From Mycobacteroides chelonae CCUG 47445 (lineage in GTDB: Bacteria; Actinomycetota; Actinomycetes; Mycobacteriales; Mycobacteriaceae), in NCBI RefSeq assembly GCF_001632805.1, contig NZ_CP007220.1:1240001-1304000 (forward strand): 64,000 nucleotides of DNA, written 5' to 3'. Made by a program: the position numbers and the translations under genes. Shown one piece after another: positions 34,658-46,722 of the stretch (positions within the stretch are counted from its first letter, which is position 1; the number at the start of each line of letters is the position of its first letter). The notes below the pieces were generated by a model. It worked only from the letters and a program-made list of their open reading frames with translations. It searched no databases and had not been told where the DNA came from.

Positions 34658-36451
34658 ATGCCGATCGAGTCACCGCGCCTGCGACTGTGCGCAGTACTCG
34701 GTGTGGTGCTGCTCGCGGGGTGCTCCGTCAGTGCGCCACCGGCCGTGCAAGGCAGCGAAACCACCAATTCCACGACACCGCCGCCGCCCAAAAAAGAGCA
34801 GATCGTGGTGGGTATCGATTCGATCGGCGCCGGATTCAATCCGCACCTGCTGTCGGATCAGTCACCGGTGAACTCCGCGATCAGCTCGCTGGTGCTGCCC
34901 AGTGCGTTCCGCCCGGTGCCCGACTCGACGACCACCACCGGCTCACGCTGGGAGCTGGACCCGACGCTGCTGGTATCGGCCGAAGAGACCAGCCAGGAAC
35001 CCTTCACGGTCACCTACACGATCCGTCCCGAGGCGCAGTGGACCGATAACGCACCCATCGGTGCCGACGATTTCTCCTACCTGTGGCAACAGATGCTCGT
35101 TCAGCCCGGGACCGTCGACCCGGCGGGCTACGGAAACATCACCGACGTGCAGTCACGTGACGGCGGCAAGCGTGTGGTCGTCACCTTCGACCACAAATAC
35201 CCGGCCTGGCGCGAGCTGTTCACCGATCTGCTGCCCGCGCACATCGTGAAGGACATTCCGGGCGGGTTCGCCTCCGGGCTGATCAAGTCGATGCCCGCGT
35301 CCGGGGGACGCTTCCGGGTCGACGCGATCGACCCCCAGCGCGACGAGATCCTGCTCGCCCGTAACGACCGGTACTGGGCCAAACCCGCGGTTCCCGACGA
35401 AATCCTGTTCCGGCGTGCAGGCGCGCCCACGGTGCTGGCCGACTCGATCCGTAACGGGGACACCCAGGTAGCCCAGGTGCACGGCAGTGCGGTGACCTTC
35501 GCTCAGCTGTCCAACATTCCTGGCGTGCGCACCGCGCGCATCGTCGCGCCGCGCACCTTGCAGCTGACCTTGCGCGCCGGACAGCCCACGCTCACCGATG
35601 CCAAGGTGCGCCGCGGGCTGCTCGGACTGCTGGATGTCGGGCTGCTGGCCGCGGTGGCTGCCGGCAACGACAACGCCGTCACCCTGGCGGCGGCACAGGT
35701 GCGTTCCCCCTCGGACCCCGGATACAAGCCCACCGCGCCCACTGCTCTCACCCGCGACGCGGCCCTGGCGTTACTCAAAGAGGCCGGATATGAAGCCGTC
35801 GAGGTACCGCCGGCACCCGGCGCCCCGGCAGGTCCGCCACAGATCACCCGGGACGGCGAGCCGCTGAGCCTGGTGATCGGTGCCGCTGCCAACGATCCGA
35901 CGTCGGTCGCCGTCGCCAACACCGCCGCCGATCAACTGCGCAATGCCGGAGTGCGGGCCAGCGTCCTGGCCCTCGACCCGCCCACGCTGTACGGCCAGGC
36001 GATTCCGGACGGCCGCGTCGACGCCATCGTCGGCTGGCACCAGTCGGGCGGAGACCTGGCCACCGTGCTGGCCTCCCGCTACGGCTGCCCGGCGCTGCAA
36101 TCGAGCAAGCTGCCCGAGACCCGCACCACGACACCGCCCCCGCCACCGGCGAGCAATACGCCGGCGCCGCCAGCGCGGGAAGAATCCGTTCGCGCCCCGA
36201 GCAATCTCACCGGGTTGTGCGATGAGGGCCTGCAGGCCAGCATCGACGCCGCGCTCACCGGGCAGGCCGATGTGGGCAAGGTCGTCGATCAGGCCGAGCC
36301 GCAATTGTGGAAGATGGCAACGGTGTTGCCGATCATGCAGGACACCACCATCGCCGCGGCCGGGCCCAGCGTGCAGAACGTCGAGCTGACCGGTGCGGTT
36401 CCGGTGGGAATCGTGGCCACGGCAGGAGAGTGGAAGAAGACCCGCCCATGA
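34658..36451 (+). CDS. lpqW: lipoprotein LpqW
   Basis: Lipoprotein of 597 residues with signal LGVVLLAGC (Cys19). The fold is that of oligopeptide-binding proteins (SBP_bac_5): [46 protein letters not shown]. In mycobacteria LpqW does not import peptides but controls the split between PIM and lipoarabinomannan synthesis, acting with the mannosyltransferases at the membrane. A Pro/Thr-rich insert lies near 490-515. It overlaps mshB by four bases (ATGA). Equivalent of Rv1166; here directly adjacent to mshB because the TetR/PE/PPE genes of M. tuberculosis are absent. Confidence 0.95.
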   Translation: MPIESPRLRLCAVLGVVLLAGCSVSAPPAVQGSETTNSTTPPPPKKEQIVVGIDSIGAGFNPHLLSDQSPVNSAISSLVLPSAFRPVPDSTTTTGSRWELDPTLLVSAEETSQEPFTVTYTIRPEAQWTDNAPIGADDFSYLWQQMLVQPGTVDPAGYGNITDVQSRDGGKRVVVTFDHKYPAWRELFTDLLPAHIVKDIPGGFASGLIKSMPASGGRFRVDAIDPQRDEILLARNDRYWAKPAVPDEILFRRAGAPTVLADSIRNGDTQVAQVHGSAVTFAQLSNIPGVRTARIVAPRTLQLTLRAGQPTLTDAKVRRGLLGLLDVGLLAAVAAGNDNAVTLAAAQVRSPSDPGYKPTAPTALTRDAALALLKEAGYEAVEVPPAPGAPAGPPQITRDGEPLSLVIGAAANDPTSVAVANTAADQLRNAGVRASVLALDPPTLYGQAIPDGRVDAIVGWHQSGGDLATVLASRYGCPALQSSKLPETRTTTPPPPPASNTPAPPAREESVRAPSNLTGLCDEGLQASIDAALTGQADVGKVVDQAEPQLWKMATVLPIMQDTTIAAAGPSVQNVELTGAVPVGIVATAGEWKKTRP

Positions 36452-37284
36452 CCCGCCGTCTGATGCTCGTGCACGCGCACCCCGACGATGAGTCCCTGAC
36501 GACCGGCGGAACCATCGCGCGGTATGCCGCCGAAGGCGCCGACGTCAAGGTTGTCACCTGCACTCTCGGTGAGGAAGGCGAGGTGATCGGCGACCGCTGG
36601 GCACAGCTCGCCGTGGACCACGCCGATCAACTCGGCGGGTACCGCATCGCGGAATTGTCTGCCGCGCTGAAGCACCTCGGGGTCGAGCAGCCCGTTTTTC
36701 TTGGTGGTGCCGGGCACTGGCGTGACTCCGGCATGGCCGACACCGGGCCACTGCATCCGCGGGCATTCGCTGGCGCCGACATCGACGATGCCGTCGCGGA
36801 ACTGACGCGGTTGATCGACGAGCACCGCCCGCACGTCGTCATCACCTACGACCCCTTCGGGGGATATGGGCATCCCGACCACATCCAGGCTCACACGGTG
36901 ACCACCGCCGCGGTTGAGCAGGCCTCCTGGAAGGTGGCCAAGCTGTACTGGACCGTCATCGCCACCAGTGCGCTGAGCGCGGGGCTCGCCGCGATGAAGC
37001 AGCTGCCTCCGGGATGTGAGCCGGCCCCCGTCGACGTCATACCCACTTATGCCGACGAGCAGATCAGCGCCGCCATCGACGTCTCGGCCTATCGCGACGC
37101 CAAGGCCGCGGCACTGTGCGCGCATGCCACCCAGCTGACCGTCTCCGAGGACGGGACCTCGCTGGCGCTGTCGAACCTGATCGCGTTACCCCTCGCGGAC
37201 ATCGAGCATTTTGTGCTGGTGCGTGGTGTGGCCGGTGTCGACACCGGATGGGAATCAGATCTGTTCGCCGGCGTGGAGTTGTAA
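36448..37284 (+). CDS. mshB: mycothiol biosynthesis deacetylase MshB
   Basis: Zinc deacetylase of 278 residues that removes acetate from GlcNAc-inositol in mycothiol synthesis. Zn ligands: AHPDDE (10-15) and HPDHIQAH (about 143-150); the catalytic Asp is in the first motif. Other family strings are [10 protein letters not shown] and [11 protein letters not shown]. Start ATG 36448 overlaps lpqW by ATGA; a longer frame upstream is discarded. Length is slightly shorter than M. tuberculosis MshB (303). Confidence 0.96.
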   Translation: MTRRLMLVHAHPDDESLTTGGTIARYAAEGADVKVVTCTLGEEGEVIGDRWAQLAVDHADQLGGYRIAELSAALKHLGVEQPVFLGGAGHWRDSGMADTGPLHPRAFAGADIDDAVAELTRLIDEHRPHVVITYDPFGGYGHPDHIQAHTVTTAAVEQASWKVAKLYWTVIATSALSAGLAAMKQLPPGCEPAPVDVIPTYADEQISAAIDVSAYRDAKAAALCAHATQLTVSEDGTSLALSNLIALPLADIEHFVLVRGVAGVDTGWESDLFAGVEL

Positions 37285-37287
37285 GCT
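37282..37287 (+). promoter_or_regulatory. -10 box, leaderless start of 37294 gene
   Basis: TAAGCT ends six bases before ATG 37294; its TAA is the mshB stop. Confidence 0.6.
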
Positions 37288-37293
37288 CGATCC

Positions 37294-37759
37294 ATGCCAC
37301 CTGATCCGGACCTGGACCCCAACCAGCAGCATTGGCAAGACCGGCTGGATAACTTCCAATGGGTCGTCGGCTCACTCGTGGCCCAGCTCGACTCCGTCCC
37401 GATTTAGACGCCTGAACGTTTATCTGCGCGCGTTCGTATTGACCGCGCTCATTGTTGACGGCGTCATCAGTGCCATTTTCGGCGCTGCCCTGCTCAACAC
37501 GCGCTTTGGCGGGGTTCTTGTGCCGCTGGGCCTGGTCATCAGCGCAGTCCTGAACGTGGTGCTGGTGTGGTGCGCGCTGCAATGGGCGCCGTCGACGCGA
37601 CGGTCGGGGGCACCTTTGTGGGCTTTCGTGGCGACCACGACGCTGCTGTTGTTCGGCGGGCCCGGCGGTGACGTGGTTTTCAGCGGGTTCGGGCCCGTGC
37701 TGCTGTTGGCGTTCGGCGTGCTGCCCGCGGCGTATGTCCTACGCCGGGCGAACTCCTAG
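37294..37759 (+). pseudogene. Rv1171-like small membrane protein split by a frameshift
   Basis: Two frames make one protein. Frame A, ATG 37294 to TAG 37407 (37 codons), gives an acidic then amphipathic N-terminus ending LVAQLDSVPI. Frame B continues without any ATG/GTG/TTG start before residue RRLNVYLRAF, then three to four TM helices to TAG 37759. Removing one C from CCC at 37398-37400 joins them as DSVRFRRLNVYLRAF, a 154-residue protein, close to the about 146 I recall for Rv1171. ATG 37294 has a leaderless -10. It may be a true lesion, programmed +1 shift, a sequencing error, or two genes with a CTG start at 37412. Confidence 0.65.
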
Positions 37760-38517
37760 CCCAAGTACTCCGACTCGAGGACCAGGTCCTTCACCAATGT
37801 CTGGTACTCGACATGGGTCTCGTGCTCGATGGTCTGCCAGCGCTTGCCCTGCTGCTCCTTCATGTACGCGCGGTACTTGGGGGAGCCGGGGAAGCCAACG
37901 TTGTCGGCCACCACGATCGTGCCCGGATGCAGCCAGCCCCGTTCCATCAGCCGCTGCAGGTCGTCGAGGTAGACGTCCTTCCAGTGGTCGATGAACACGA
38001 AGTCCAGGCACCCCTCGGTGAATCCGTAGTCCTTGGTCAGTGTGTCCAGGGTGGTGCCGTCGTCGGCCGTGCCGGTGAGGCAGGTGGTGCGGTCGGCCAG
38101 CCCGGCGTGTGCCCAGACCCGACGGGCCACCGAGGCGTTGGCCCCCGACTTCTCGATGGAGAAGAACTTGGCGCCGGGAGCCGCACGCGCGATCCGCAGC
38201 CCGCTGTAGCCGCAGTACGCGCCCAATTCGAGGGCGATCTTGGGATTGGCGCGTTTGACGGCCGCATCGAGCAGCTGCCCCTTTTCGTCGCCGACATTCA
38301 TCAGAATCGATTGGTCATACGCGAAGTTGTCGATGGCGTCGATCGCGGCGTCGACATCTCCCGCCGGGGCGGTCGCGATGACGTGCTCGGCAGTGGCCTC
38401 CTCGCGGCCATCGCCCATCTGACCAGTGCGCATGACGTTCAGCCCGCCGAACACCGCACGCAGAAACGAATACCGCAGAAACGGAAGTTTCTGCTTGAGC
38501 GTTCTCGTAAGACTCAC
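37756..38517 (-). CDS. SAM-dependent O-methyltransferase (catechol-OMT-like)
   Basis: Protein of 253 residues: [20 protein letters not shown] (motif I, in part near 95-115), [24 protein letters not shown] (about 178-194, with metal-binding Asp) and [10 protein letters not shown]. The DNAY/DHWK layout fits catechol O-methyltransferase relatives. Start: ATG 38535 is open, but GTG 38517 has TAGGCT ending seven bases upstream, inside the longer frame, so leaderless GTG is preferred. Convergent with the Rv1171-like locus (four-base overlap) and divergent from fbiC. Confidence 0.85.
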   Translation of the reverse strand: MSLTRTLKQKLPFLRYSFLRAVFGGLNVMRTGQMGDGREEATAEHVIATAPAGDVDAAIDAIDNFAYDQSILMNVGDEKGQLLDAAVKRANPKIALELGAYCGYSGLRIARAAPGAKFFSIEKSGANASVARRVWAHAGLADRTTCLTGTADDGTTLDTLTKDYGFTEGCLDFVFIDHWKDVYLDDLQRLMERGWLHPGTIVVADNVGFPGSPKYRAYMKEQQGKRWQTIEHETHVEYQTLVKDLVLESEYLG

Positions 38518-38524
38518 GAAGATC

Positions 38525-38530
38525 AGCCTA
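38525..38530 (-). promoter_or_regulatory. -10 box, leaderless start of O-methyltransferase
   Basis: Minus strand TAGGCT ends seven bases before GTG 38517. Confidence 0.6.
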
Positions 38531-38613
38531 GCCATCCCGGGTGTTTTCGCAGCGTGGTCCCGTTGATGAACCCCCGAGTGGTGGGGCTTTTGGTACGGGC
38601 GGATGATCTGGGG

Positions 38614-41241
38614 GTGACCGACGGTTGTACAAACGTGCCCGACGACGTAACGCCGCTGCCGAATCCCGCCTTTCCCGCGCCGAAGGCGGCATCTTCTGTT
38701 CCGGATGCCGCACGCGCAGGTGGCTCATCGCCCGCGCTGAGGCGGGTGCTGCGCCGCGCCCGCGATGGCGTGACGCTGAACGTCGATGAGGCCGCGCTTG
38801 CGCTGACCGCGCGGGGAGACGATCTGGTCGACTTGATGGCCAGTGCGTCGCGCGTGCGCGATGCCGGGCTGGAGTCCGCCGGGCGTCGCGGCGCGGCCGG
38901 GCGTCTGCCGGTCTCCTATTCGCGCAAGGTCTTCATTCCGGTTACCCATCTGTGCCGGGACAAGTGCCATTACTGCACGTTCGTGACGGTTCCGGGCAAG
39001 CTGCGCGCGCAGGGCCAGGGCATGTACCTGGAGCCCGACGAGATCTTGGACATTGCCCGTCGCGGCGCTGAATTGGGTTGCAAAGAGGCCTTGTTCACGC
39101 TGGGCGATCGGCCCGAGGACCGTTGGCCCGAGGCCAAGCAGTGGCTCGATGAGCGTGGATATGACACCACGCTCGATTACGTGCGGGCCATGTCGATCCG
39201 GGTGCTGGAGGAGACGGGACTGCTGCCGCACCTGAACCCGGGCGTGATGACCTGGTCCGAGCTGGCACGGCTCAAGCCGGTGGCGCCTTCGATGGGGATG
39301 ATGCTGGAAACCACGTCGCGCCGGCTGTTCGAGACGCGGGGCGAGGCGCACTATGGCAGCCCCGACAAGGACCCCGCGGTGCGGCTGCGGACGCTGACTG
39401 ACGCCGGTCGGCTGTCCATCCCGTTCACCACCGGGCTGCTGGTGGGCATCGGGGAGAACTTGACCGAACGGGCCGAGACCATTCACGCGATCCGGAAGGT
39501 GCACAAGGAGTTCGGTCACGTGCAGGAAGTGCTTGTGCAGAACTTCCGGGCCAAGCCGGACACCGCGATGAAGTCGACTCCCGACGCTGATATCGACGAC
39601 TTCCTGGCCACCATCGCCGTGACCAGGCTGGTCCTCGGCCCGAAGATGCGGGTGCAGTCGCCGCCAAACCTGGTGTCCCGCAGCGAATGCCTCGCGCTTA
39701 TCGCGGCGGGCGTGGACGACTGGGGCGGTGTCTCGCCGCTCACGCCCGACCACGTCAACCCCGAACGTCCCTGGCCCGCAGTGGACGATCTGGCCGATGT
39801 AACCGCCGAGGCCGGATACGACCTGGTGCAGCGGCTCACCGCGCACCCGCAGTACGTGCAGGCCGGGGCGGCATGGATCGACCCGCGGGTACGTGGACAC
39901 GTGGAGGCCCTGGCGGACCCGGAAACCGGGTATGCCCTGGATATCTCGCCGACAGGATTGCCGTGGCAGGAGCCCGACGAGACCTGGGAGTCGACGGGCC
40001 GGGTAGACCTGCACGCGGCCATCGATTCGGAGGGCCGCAACACCGACACCCGTAGCGATCTGGCGAGTGCCTTCGGGGACTGGGAATCCATCCGTGAACA
40101 TGTTCGTGAACTGAACGCGCGGGCACCGGAAAAGGTGAGCGGCGACGTGTTGGCGGCGCTGCGCTCTGCAGAGAGAGATCCGGCCGGCTGCAGCGATGAC
40201 GAGTACCTGGCGCTGGCGACCGCAGAGGGTCCGGCTATGGATGCTGTTGCCGCACTGGCTGATTCGATCCGTGCGGACGTGGTCGGCGACGACGTCACAT
40301 ATGTGGTGAATAGGAACATCAACTTCACCAACATCTGCTACACCGGCTGCCGTTTCTGCGCCTTCGCGCAGCGCAAGGGCGATGCCGACGCCTTCTCGCT
40401 CTCGGCCGAGGAGGTCGGAGACCGCGCCTGGGAGGCGTACGTCGCCGGTGCCACCGAGGTCTGCATGCAGGGCGGTATCGACCCAGAGTTGCCCGTCACC
40501 GGGTACGCCGATCTGGTGCGCGCGGTCAAGAAGCGGGTGCCCAGCATGCACGTGCACGCCTTCAGCCCGATGGAGATCGTCAACGGTGCGTCCAAGGGCG
40601 GCCAGAGCGTTCGTGAGTGGTTGACCGAACTGCGCGCCGCAGGTCTGGACACCATTCCGGGCACCGCCGCCGAAATCCTCGACGACGAGGTTCGGTGGGT
40701 GCTGACCAAGGGCAAGCTGCCCGCGTCGGAATGGATCGATGTCATCAGTACCGCACATGAGGTGGGGCTGCGGTCCAGCTCCACCATGATGTACGGGCAC
40801 GTAGATACGCCCAAGCACTGGGTGTCACATCTTCGGGTTCTCTCCGGAATCCAGGACCGCACAGGCGGATTCACCGAGTTCGTACCGCTGCCGTTTGTGC
40901 ATCAGAGCGCACCGCTGTACCTGGCGGGCGCCGCACGGCCCGGGCCCACCAACCGCGACAACCGGGCGGTGCACGCACTGGCGCGCATCATGCTGCACGG
41001 GCGTATCCACAACATCCAGACCAGCTGGGTCAAGCTGGGTATCGAGGGCACACGGATGATGCTCGAAGGCGGTGCCAACGATCTGGGCGGCACCCTCATG
41101 GAGGAGACCATCTCCCGGATGGCCGGGTCTGAACACGGATCCGCCAAGACCATCGCCGAGCTGGAAGAAATCGCCGACGGCATCGGACGCCCGGCGGTGG
41201 AACGCACCACCACTTACGCGCGGCGGCCGTCCGCCGCGTGA
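38614..41241 (+). CDS. fbiC: FO synthase FbiC (fused CofG-CofH)
   Basis: Bifunctional radical-SAM enzyme of 875 residues making the deazaflavin FO of coenzyme F420 from a tyrosine and a ribityl-uracil. Two CxxxCxxC Fe-S sites: CRDKCHYC (about 114-121, CofG half) and CYTGCRFC (about 575-582, CofH half). The halves are followed by family strings such as [14 protein letters not shown] and [21 protein letters not shown] much longer open frame runs upstream to 37813; GTG 38614 is chosen by comparison with known FbiC (about 856), with GTG 38635 as second choice. F420 users in the window: the Ddn-like, LLM and possibly PPOX proteins. Confidence 0.96.
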   Translation: MTDGCTNVPDDVTPLPNPAFPAPKAASSVPDAARAGGSSPALRRVLRRARDGVTLNVDEAALALTARGDDLVDLMASASRVRDAGLESAGRRGAAGRLPVSYSRKVFIPVTHLCRDKCHYCTFVTVPGKLRAQGQGMYLEPDEILDIARRGAELGCKEALFTLGDRPEDRWPEAKQWLDERGYDTTLDYVRAMSIRVLEETGLLPHLNPGVMTWSELARLKPVAPSMGMMLETTSRRLFETRGEAHYGSPDKDPAVRLRTLTDAGRLSIPFTTGLLVGIGENLTERAETIHAIRKVHKEFGHVQEVLVQNFRAKPDTAMKSTPDADIDDFLATIAVTRLVLGPKMRVQSPPNLVSRSECLALIAAGVDDWGGVSPLTPDHVNPERPWPAVDDLADVTAEAGYDLVQRLTAHPQYVQAGAAWIDPRVRGHVEALADPETGYALDISPTGLPWQEPDETWESTGRVDLHAAIDSEGRNTDTRSDLASAFGDWESIREHVRELNARAPEKVSGDVLAALRSAERDPAGCSDDEYLALATAEGPAMDAVAALADSIRADVVGDDVTYVVNRNINFTNICYTGCRFCAFAQRKGDADAFSLSAEEVGDRAWEAYVAGATEVCMQGGIDPELPVTGYADLVRAVKKRVPSMHVHAFSPMEIVNGASKGGQSVREWLTELRAAGLDTIPGTAAEILDDEVRWVLTKGKLPASEWIDVISTAHEVGLRSSSTMMYGHVDTPKHWVSHLRVLSGIQDRTGGFTEFVPLPFVHQSAPLYLAGAARPGPTNRDNRAVHALARIMLHGRIHNIQTSWVKLGIEGTRMMLEGGANDLGGTLMEETISRMAGSEHGSAKTIAELEEIADGIGRPAVERTTTYARRPSAA

Positions 41242-41365
41242 AGCCATGGCGGGATTTTCCGAGAATCTCCGCCACAGCTTCACTTTCGGCGAGATAGATC
41301 TAGATGTGCCGCCGATCGAGATTTCGGCAGTGGGCTGCCGATGATGGCGGTAGCCTCGTGCCCTG

Positions 41366-41824
41366 ATGACCGAATTCCCGCCCGACGAGGAGTCGATGCC
41401 GCCGACTACCCAGCGGCCGTTGAATCCGCCTGCCGCTGCGTACTCCGAGGCGGATGACTCCGAGATTTCCGTGGGCAATCGCTCATGGCGCTGGGTGTGG
41501 ATCGTCTGCGCGGCGGCGGCCCTCGCCATTGTGGCGGCGTTGGTTTTGGCCCTGCTGGAGGTGGATAAGGCCGAGGAGCCGGTGGCTCCGGCCCCGGTGA
41601 CGTCCACGACCGAACATCCGCGTGTGCCAAGTAGTTCGGTGCCCGTCGCGCCGCCGAAGGAGACGGTGGTTACCACCGTTATCGAAACCACCGTGGTGGT
41701 GGAGACGCCCGCGCCGGTCGCACCAACAGAGGTGACGCCGACAGAAGTGGTGCCGACACGTCCGGAAGAGGGCCGGTTGTGTCACGAACTGCACCCGCGG
41801 CGCGAATGCGACGGATACCGCTAA
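41366..41824 (+). CDS. single-pass membrane protein with Cys/His C-terminal motif (A)
   Basis: Protein of 152 residues: cytoplasmic head (1-40), one TM helix (about 44-64), then a Thr/Val/Pro-rich outer stalk (TSTTEHP, VVTTVIETTVVVETP) and a 14-residue end, CHELHPRRECDGYR. The same end (CRQMHPHRWCNGYR) closes the protein at 43274-43720, with the same overall plan. C-x3-HP-x-R-x-C-[DN]-GYR could form a disulphide loop or metal site outside the membrane. No known domain. A TAGCCT hexamer ends nine bases before the ATG. First gene of the porin-associated cluster. Confidence 0.7.
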   Translation: MTEFPPDEESMPPTTQRPLNPPAAAYSEADDSEISVGNRSWRWVWIVCAAAALAIVAALVLALLEVDKAEEPVAPAPVTSTTEHPRVPSSSVPVAPPKETVVTTVIETTVVVETPAPVAPTEVTPTEVVPTRPEEGRLCHELHPRRECDGYR

Positions 41825-41877
41825 GTTGACGGTCTCTGCGCGCACCTGACTGACTGGATCGCGGTGGGTTAACTCCG

Positions 41878-42543
41878 GTGGCCAGTTTGGGCATCGTGAT
41901 GTGCGTGATTACCCGACTCGTAGCGACAAGCTTCATCGTTGCCATGCTTGGGTTCGTGGTTGCGGTACCGGCCAGTGCGGAGCCGAGAGAGATGGCCCCG
42001 CAGTCATATTCGCGGACAACCCGGGATGGCTGGCAACTGCAGATCAGACTCGACAATGAACGGGTGAACGTGGTTCCCAACCTGGCCGCCGCAACCAACT
42101 CGCGCGAGGCATTCATCACTTTGTCGGGCACCGCGACGGCGTCCGGTGGCACCAACCCCATTACCGACAGCCTCTTCGTCATCGGATATCAGCTCGGTTG
42201 CCAGTCGGATGTGTCCTCGGGCTTGCAGCTTGGTGGATCGGCGGGTATCGCACCGTCGGTGAGCCTTGGCGTGGCACCCACACCGTCGGTGGGAGTAGGA
42301 GGCAGCGCGGGAGTCAGCGGTTTTGTTCAAACCGTCGTGCAGCCGGGTGTCATCGTGAATCTCCCGATGGCCAATATGGTTCTCTCCCACGGCGGTACGG
42401 GCGCGCTCGATTTAGACAACGTGCATGTGAAGGCAGATGCCTGTGGTGGTGACGTGACGATCCGCTCCTTCGCCTCGCTGCGGGCGTCGACCGAGACCGG
42501 TCACACCGAGTTCGCAATCTACGGCGATCCGATCAAGATCTGA
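41878..42543 (+). CDS. MspA-family porin-like protein
   Basis: Protein of 221 residues with a signal peptide ending PASA (about 37) and the MspA pattern: TTRDGWQLQI, GYQLGCQ, a long hydrophobic Gly/Val-rich barrel-stem region (PSVSLGVAPTPSVGVGG), HGGTGALDLDNVHVKADACGG and a final YGDPIKI. MspA proteins form octameric outer-membrane channels for small solutes. Two Cys (in GYQLGC and DACGG) may be bridged. Start GTG 41878; ATG 41899 is an alternative. Overlaps the next small exported gene by one base. Confidence 0.82.
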   Translation: MASLGIVMCVITRLVATSFIVAMLGFVVAVPASAEPREMAPQSYSRTTRDGWQLQIRLDNERVNVVPNLAAATNSREAFITLSGTATASGGTNPITDSLFVIGYQLGCQSDVSSGLQLGGSAGIAPSVSLGVAPTPSVGVGGSAGVSGFVQTVVQPGVIVNLPMANMVLSHGGTGALDLDNVHVKADACGGDVTIRSFASLRASTETGHTEFAIYGDPIKI

Positions 42544-42839
42544 TGATGAAATTCGTCTGTGCCACAGCGGTATTAGCGTCCGTGTTGTGGGCGCCGCCGG
42601 TGATGGCGGACCCGCCGCCGGTGAACCCCATGCCTGCGGTGCCCGTGGCCGTGCCCGGTGGGACACCCAACTATGCGGCGACTGCGGCGCAACCACCGTT
42701 TGGGCTGTCTCCGGCAACGCCGCGCGGCACCCGGATCTCCGCCGGTGTCGACTCCGGATACACCGCCCGAATCGGCGCCGGGATGACCGCCGGACAGCTG
42801 GAGGACCCACGCGGCATGAGTGAAGGAGTGGCACCATGA
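42543..42839 (+). CDS. tiny exported Pro-rich protein (paralogue 1)
   Basis: Protein of 98 residues (ATG 42543; ATG 42546 equally possible). Signal peptide MKFVCATAVLASVLWAPPVMA, mature part beginning DPPPVNPMPAVP. It shares RGTRISAGV with RGPRISAGV of the next gene and the same Pro-rich layout, so the two are duplicates. One base overlaps the porin stop and four bases overlap the next start: a tightly coupled trio. Function unknown; a porin accessory or periplasmic/cell-wall peptide is inferred from context only. Confidence 0.7.
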   Translation: MMKFVCATAVLASVLWAPPVMADPPPVNPMPAVPVAVPGGTPNYAATAAQPPFGLSPATPRGTRISAGVDSGYTARIGAGMTAGQLEDPRGMSEGVAP

Positions 42840-43141
42840 TCCGAACATTTTGGGTAGCAACGGTTGTGGCGGCAATCGGCCTCGGCCTTGCCTCGCCTGT
42901 CGCCGCGGCCCCGCCGCCACCTATTCCGGCGCCCTATAACCCGGTCTTCGTGCCCGGTCAGCTGCCCGCGCTGCGTCCCTCGCGCGGTACTCAGCTGCCG
43001 GTGCTGATGTCGGGCCCCGCGCGGGGGCCCAGGATTTCGGCCGGAGTAGTGGATGGTGCCGGGGTGCCGGGTGGGGTGAAGCCGGGTGTCGGAGTCGGAG
43101 ACGGGAAGCTGGAGAGTCCGACCGGCACAGCGACGCGCTGA
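42836..43141 (+). CDS. tiny exported Pro-rich protein (paralogue 2)
   Basis: Protein of 101 residues with a signal peptide ending SPVAAA (about 25), then PPPPIPAPYNPVFVPG and RGPRISAGVVDGAG. Paralogue of the preceding gene. Start ATG 42836 overlaps its stop. No known domain; Gly/Pro/Val rich end. Confidence 0.7.
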   Translation: MIRTFWVATVVAAIGLGLASPVAAAPPPPIPAPYNPVFVPGQLPALRPSRGTQLPVLMSGPARGPRISAGVVDGAGVPGGVKPGVGVGDGKLESPTGTATR

Positions 43142-43273
43142 CCCCTGCGTATCGTCCAAGTATTTGGCAGCTGCATCCCAGCGGCACCTCAGAATCGCTC
43201 ATTAGCGTGGCGGCATCCGGCGCCATCGGCTCGGTAACAGATCGAGCGATGACAGTCACGGAGGTGCCGACGA

Positions 43274-43720
43274 ATGCCGTCCTACGAAGACACCGTGCGC
43301 GCCTGGAGCGACGGTGGGGACGAGCCCACGCAATTGCTGCCGGTAACCCCGCCGTCGCGGGGCACGTCCCGTCAGGTCTGGATCGTTGCGGCAGCCGCGA
43401 CGGCGGGTGTGCTGGCGATCATCGCTCTCGGGTTTCTGCTTCTCGTTCCCCAAAAGACAACGGTGCCACCACTTGTCCCCATCACGTCGGTGACGGCACC
43501 CTCGACGTCCGCGCCGGTGTCGTCATCCCCGTCGCCGTCCCCGCCACCCTCGTCGACGGAGACGGTCACCGAAACGGTGACCGCGACCGCCTACCTCCCA
43601 GCACCGGCGATCACGCCCACAACCGACGCGCCACCGAGTACCACCACAACGGACCCGAACGACATCTGGAGGGCGTGCCGCCAGATGCATCCGCACCGCT
43701 GGTGCAACGGATATCGGTAG
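43274..43720 (+). CDS. single-pass membrane protein with Cys/His C-terminal motif (B)
   Basis: Protein of 148 residues, same plan as the 41366 gene: short cytoplasmic head (MPSYEDTVRAWSDGG), TM helix (about 35-58), a Ser/Thr/Pro stalk, and the end CRQMHPHRWCNGYR (135-148). Ribosome site GGAGG eight bases upstream of ATG 43274. Faces the porin and tiny exported genes on the far side. Paralogy is clear in the end motif and layout, but the stalks have diverged. Confidence 0.7.
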   Translation: MPSYEDTVRAWSDGGDEPTQLLPVTPPSRGTSRQVWIVAAAATAGVLAIIALGFLLLVPQKTTVPPLVPITSVTAPSTSAPVSSSPSPSPPPSSTETVTETVTATAYLPAPAITPTTDAPPSTTTTDPNDIWRACRQMHPHRWCNGYR

Positions 43721-43742
43721 GCCCGTCGGCGGTTTGGGGGGA

Positions 43743-46320
<2,578 letters not shown>

Positions 46321-46351
46321 GGCAGCATGCTGACACGAAACCTGACCCCTA

Positions 46352-46373
46352 TGCAACTTGTTGCAGTGCAACA
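46352..46373. promoter_or_regulatory. PadR operator candidate
   Basis: TGCAAC-TT-GTTGCA (46352-46365) and TGTTGCA-G-TGCAACA (46359-46373) are overlapping perfect palindromes sharing the centre GTTGCA, 32 bases before the padR start. A related TGCATAC half-site follows at 46377. Confidence 0.6.
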
Positions 46374-46383
46374 GTCTGCATAC

Positions 46384-46395
46384 AACTGGCCAGTT
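46384..46395. promoter_or_regulatory. 12-bp palindrome upstream of padR
   Basis: AACTGGCCAGTT, perfect and self-complementary. May be a second regulator site for padR or the divergent ferredoxin-like gene. Confidence 0.35.
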
Positions 46396-46464
46396 AAGTG
46401 GCGCGGTCGGTAACGGTGACGGTCTGAAGCATGACGCTGGGTGCGGCGCTTCGAGAGGTTGTCG

Positions 46465-46722
46465 GTGAGGGAGGCGATCGCCGAGCCGTGTGCGGGCGCG
46501 GCGGATCAAACATGCACCGGGGGATATGCCGCCGACTACGTCGACAAGGGTGCGCAGGCTCGCCGCATCCGCTCCGGTGAATACGCGGATTGTGTTGCTT
46601 GCGAACCGGTTTGCTCAGGTGATGCCATCATCGTGGGCGAGGACAGGCCTGGCCGGCGGCCGGTCGCGTATGCACCGGCACGGACTACGTCGTCGACCGT
46701 GATTCACCCGAACCGTGCGTGA
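46465..46722 (+). CDS. ferredoxin-like paralogue with three Cys-to-Tyr changes
   Basis: Protein of 85 residues aligning without gaps for about 57 residues with FdxC (46960-47286): IAEPC (5-9), TC at 16-17, ACEPVC (45-50) are kept. Three Cys positions of FdxC read Tyr: 21, 25 and 40. In 7Fe ferredoxins 9, 17 and 50 hold the 3Fe-4S cluster and 21, 40, 43, 46 the 4Fe-4S one; so the 3Fe-4S ligands remain while the 4Fe-4S site loses two. Past residue 60 it diverges. Start GTG 46465 matches FdxC residue 1 and has AGAGG six bases upstream. A decayed duplicate or a one-cluster ferredoxin. Confidence 0.65.
   Translation: MREAIAEPCAGAADQTCTGGYAADYVDKGAQARRIRSGEYADCVACEPVCSGDAIIVGEDRPGRRPVAYAPARTTSSTVIHPNRA

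Noticed and set aside
37813..38613. Long 5' extension of the fbiC frame
   Set aside because: Overlaps the O-methyltransferase gene; FbiC family length supports the start near 38614.
38725..40818. 697-codon open frame antisense to fbiC
   Set aside because: Overlaps conserved radical-SAM motifs on the other strand; no start context or family.
41247..41345. 32-codon ORF right after fbiC
   Set aside because: Short, no ribosome site beyond the fbiC stop, no recognisable sequence; kept out for lack of support.
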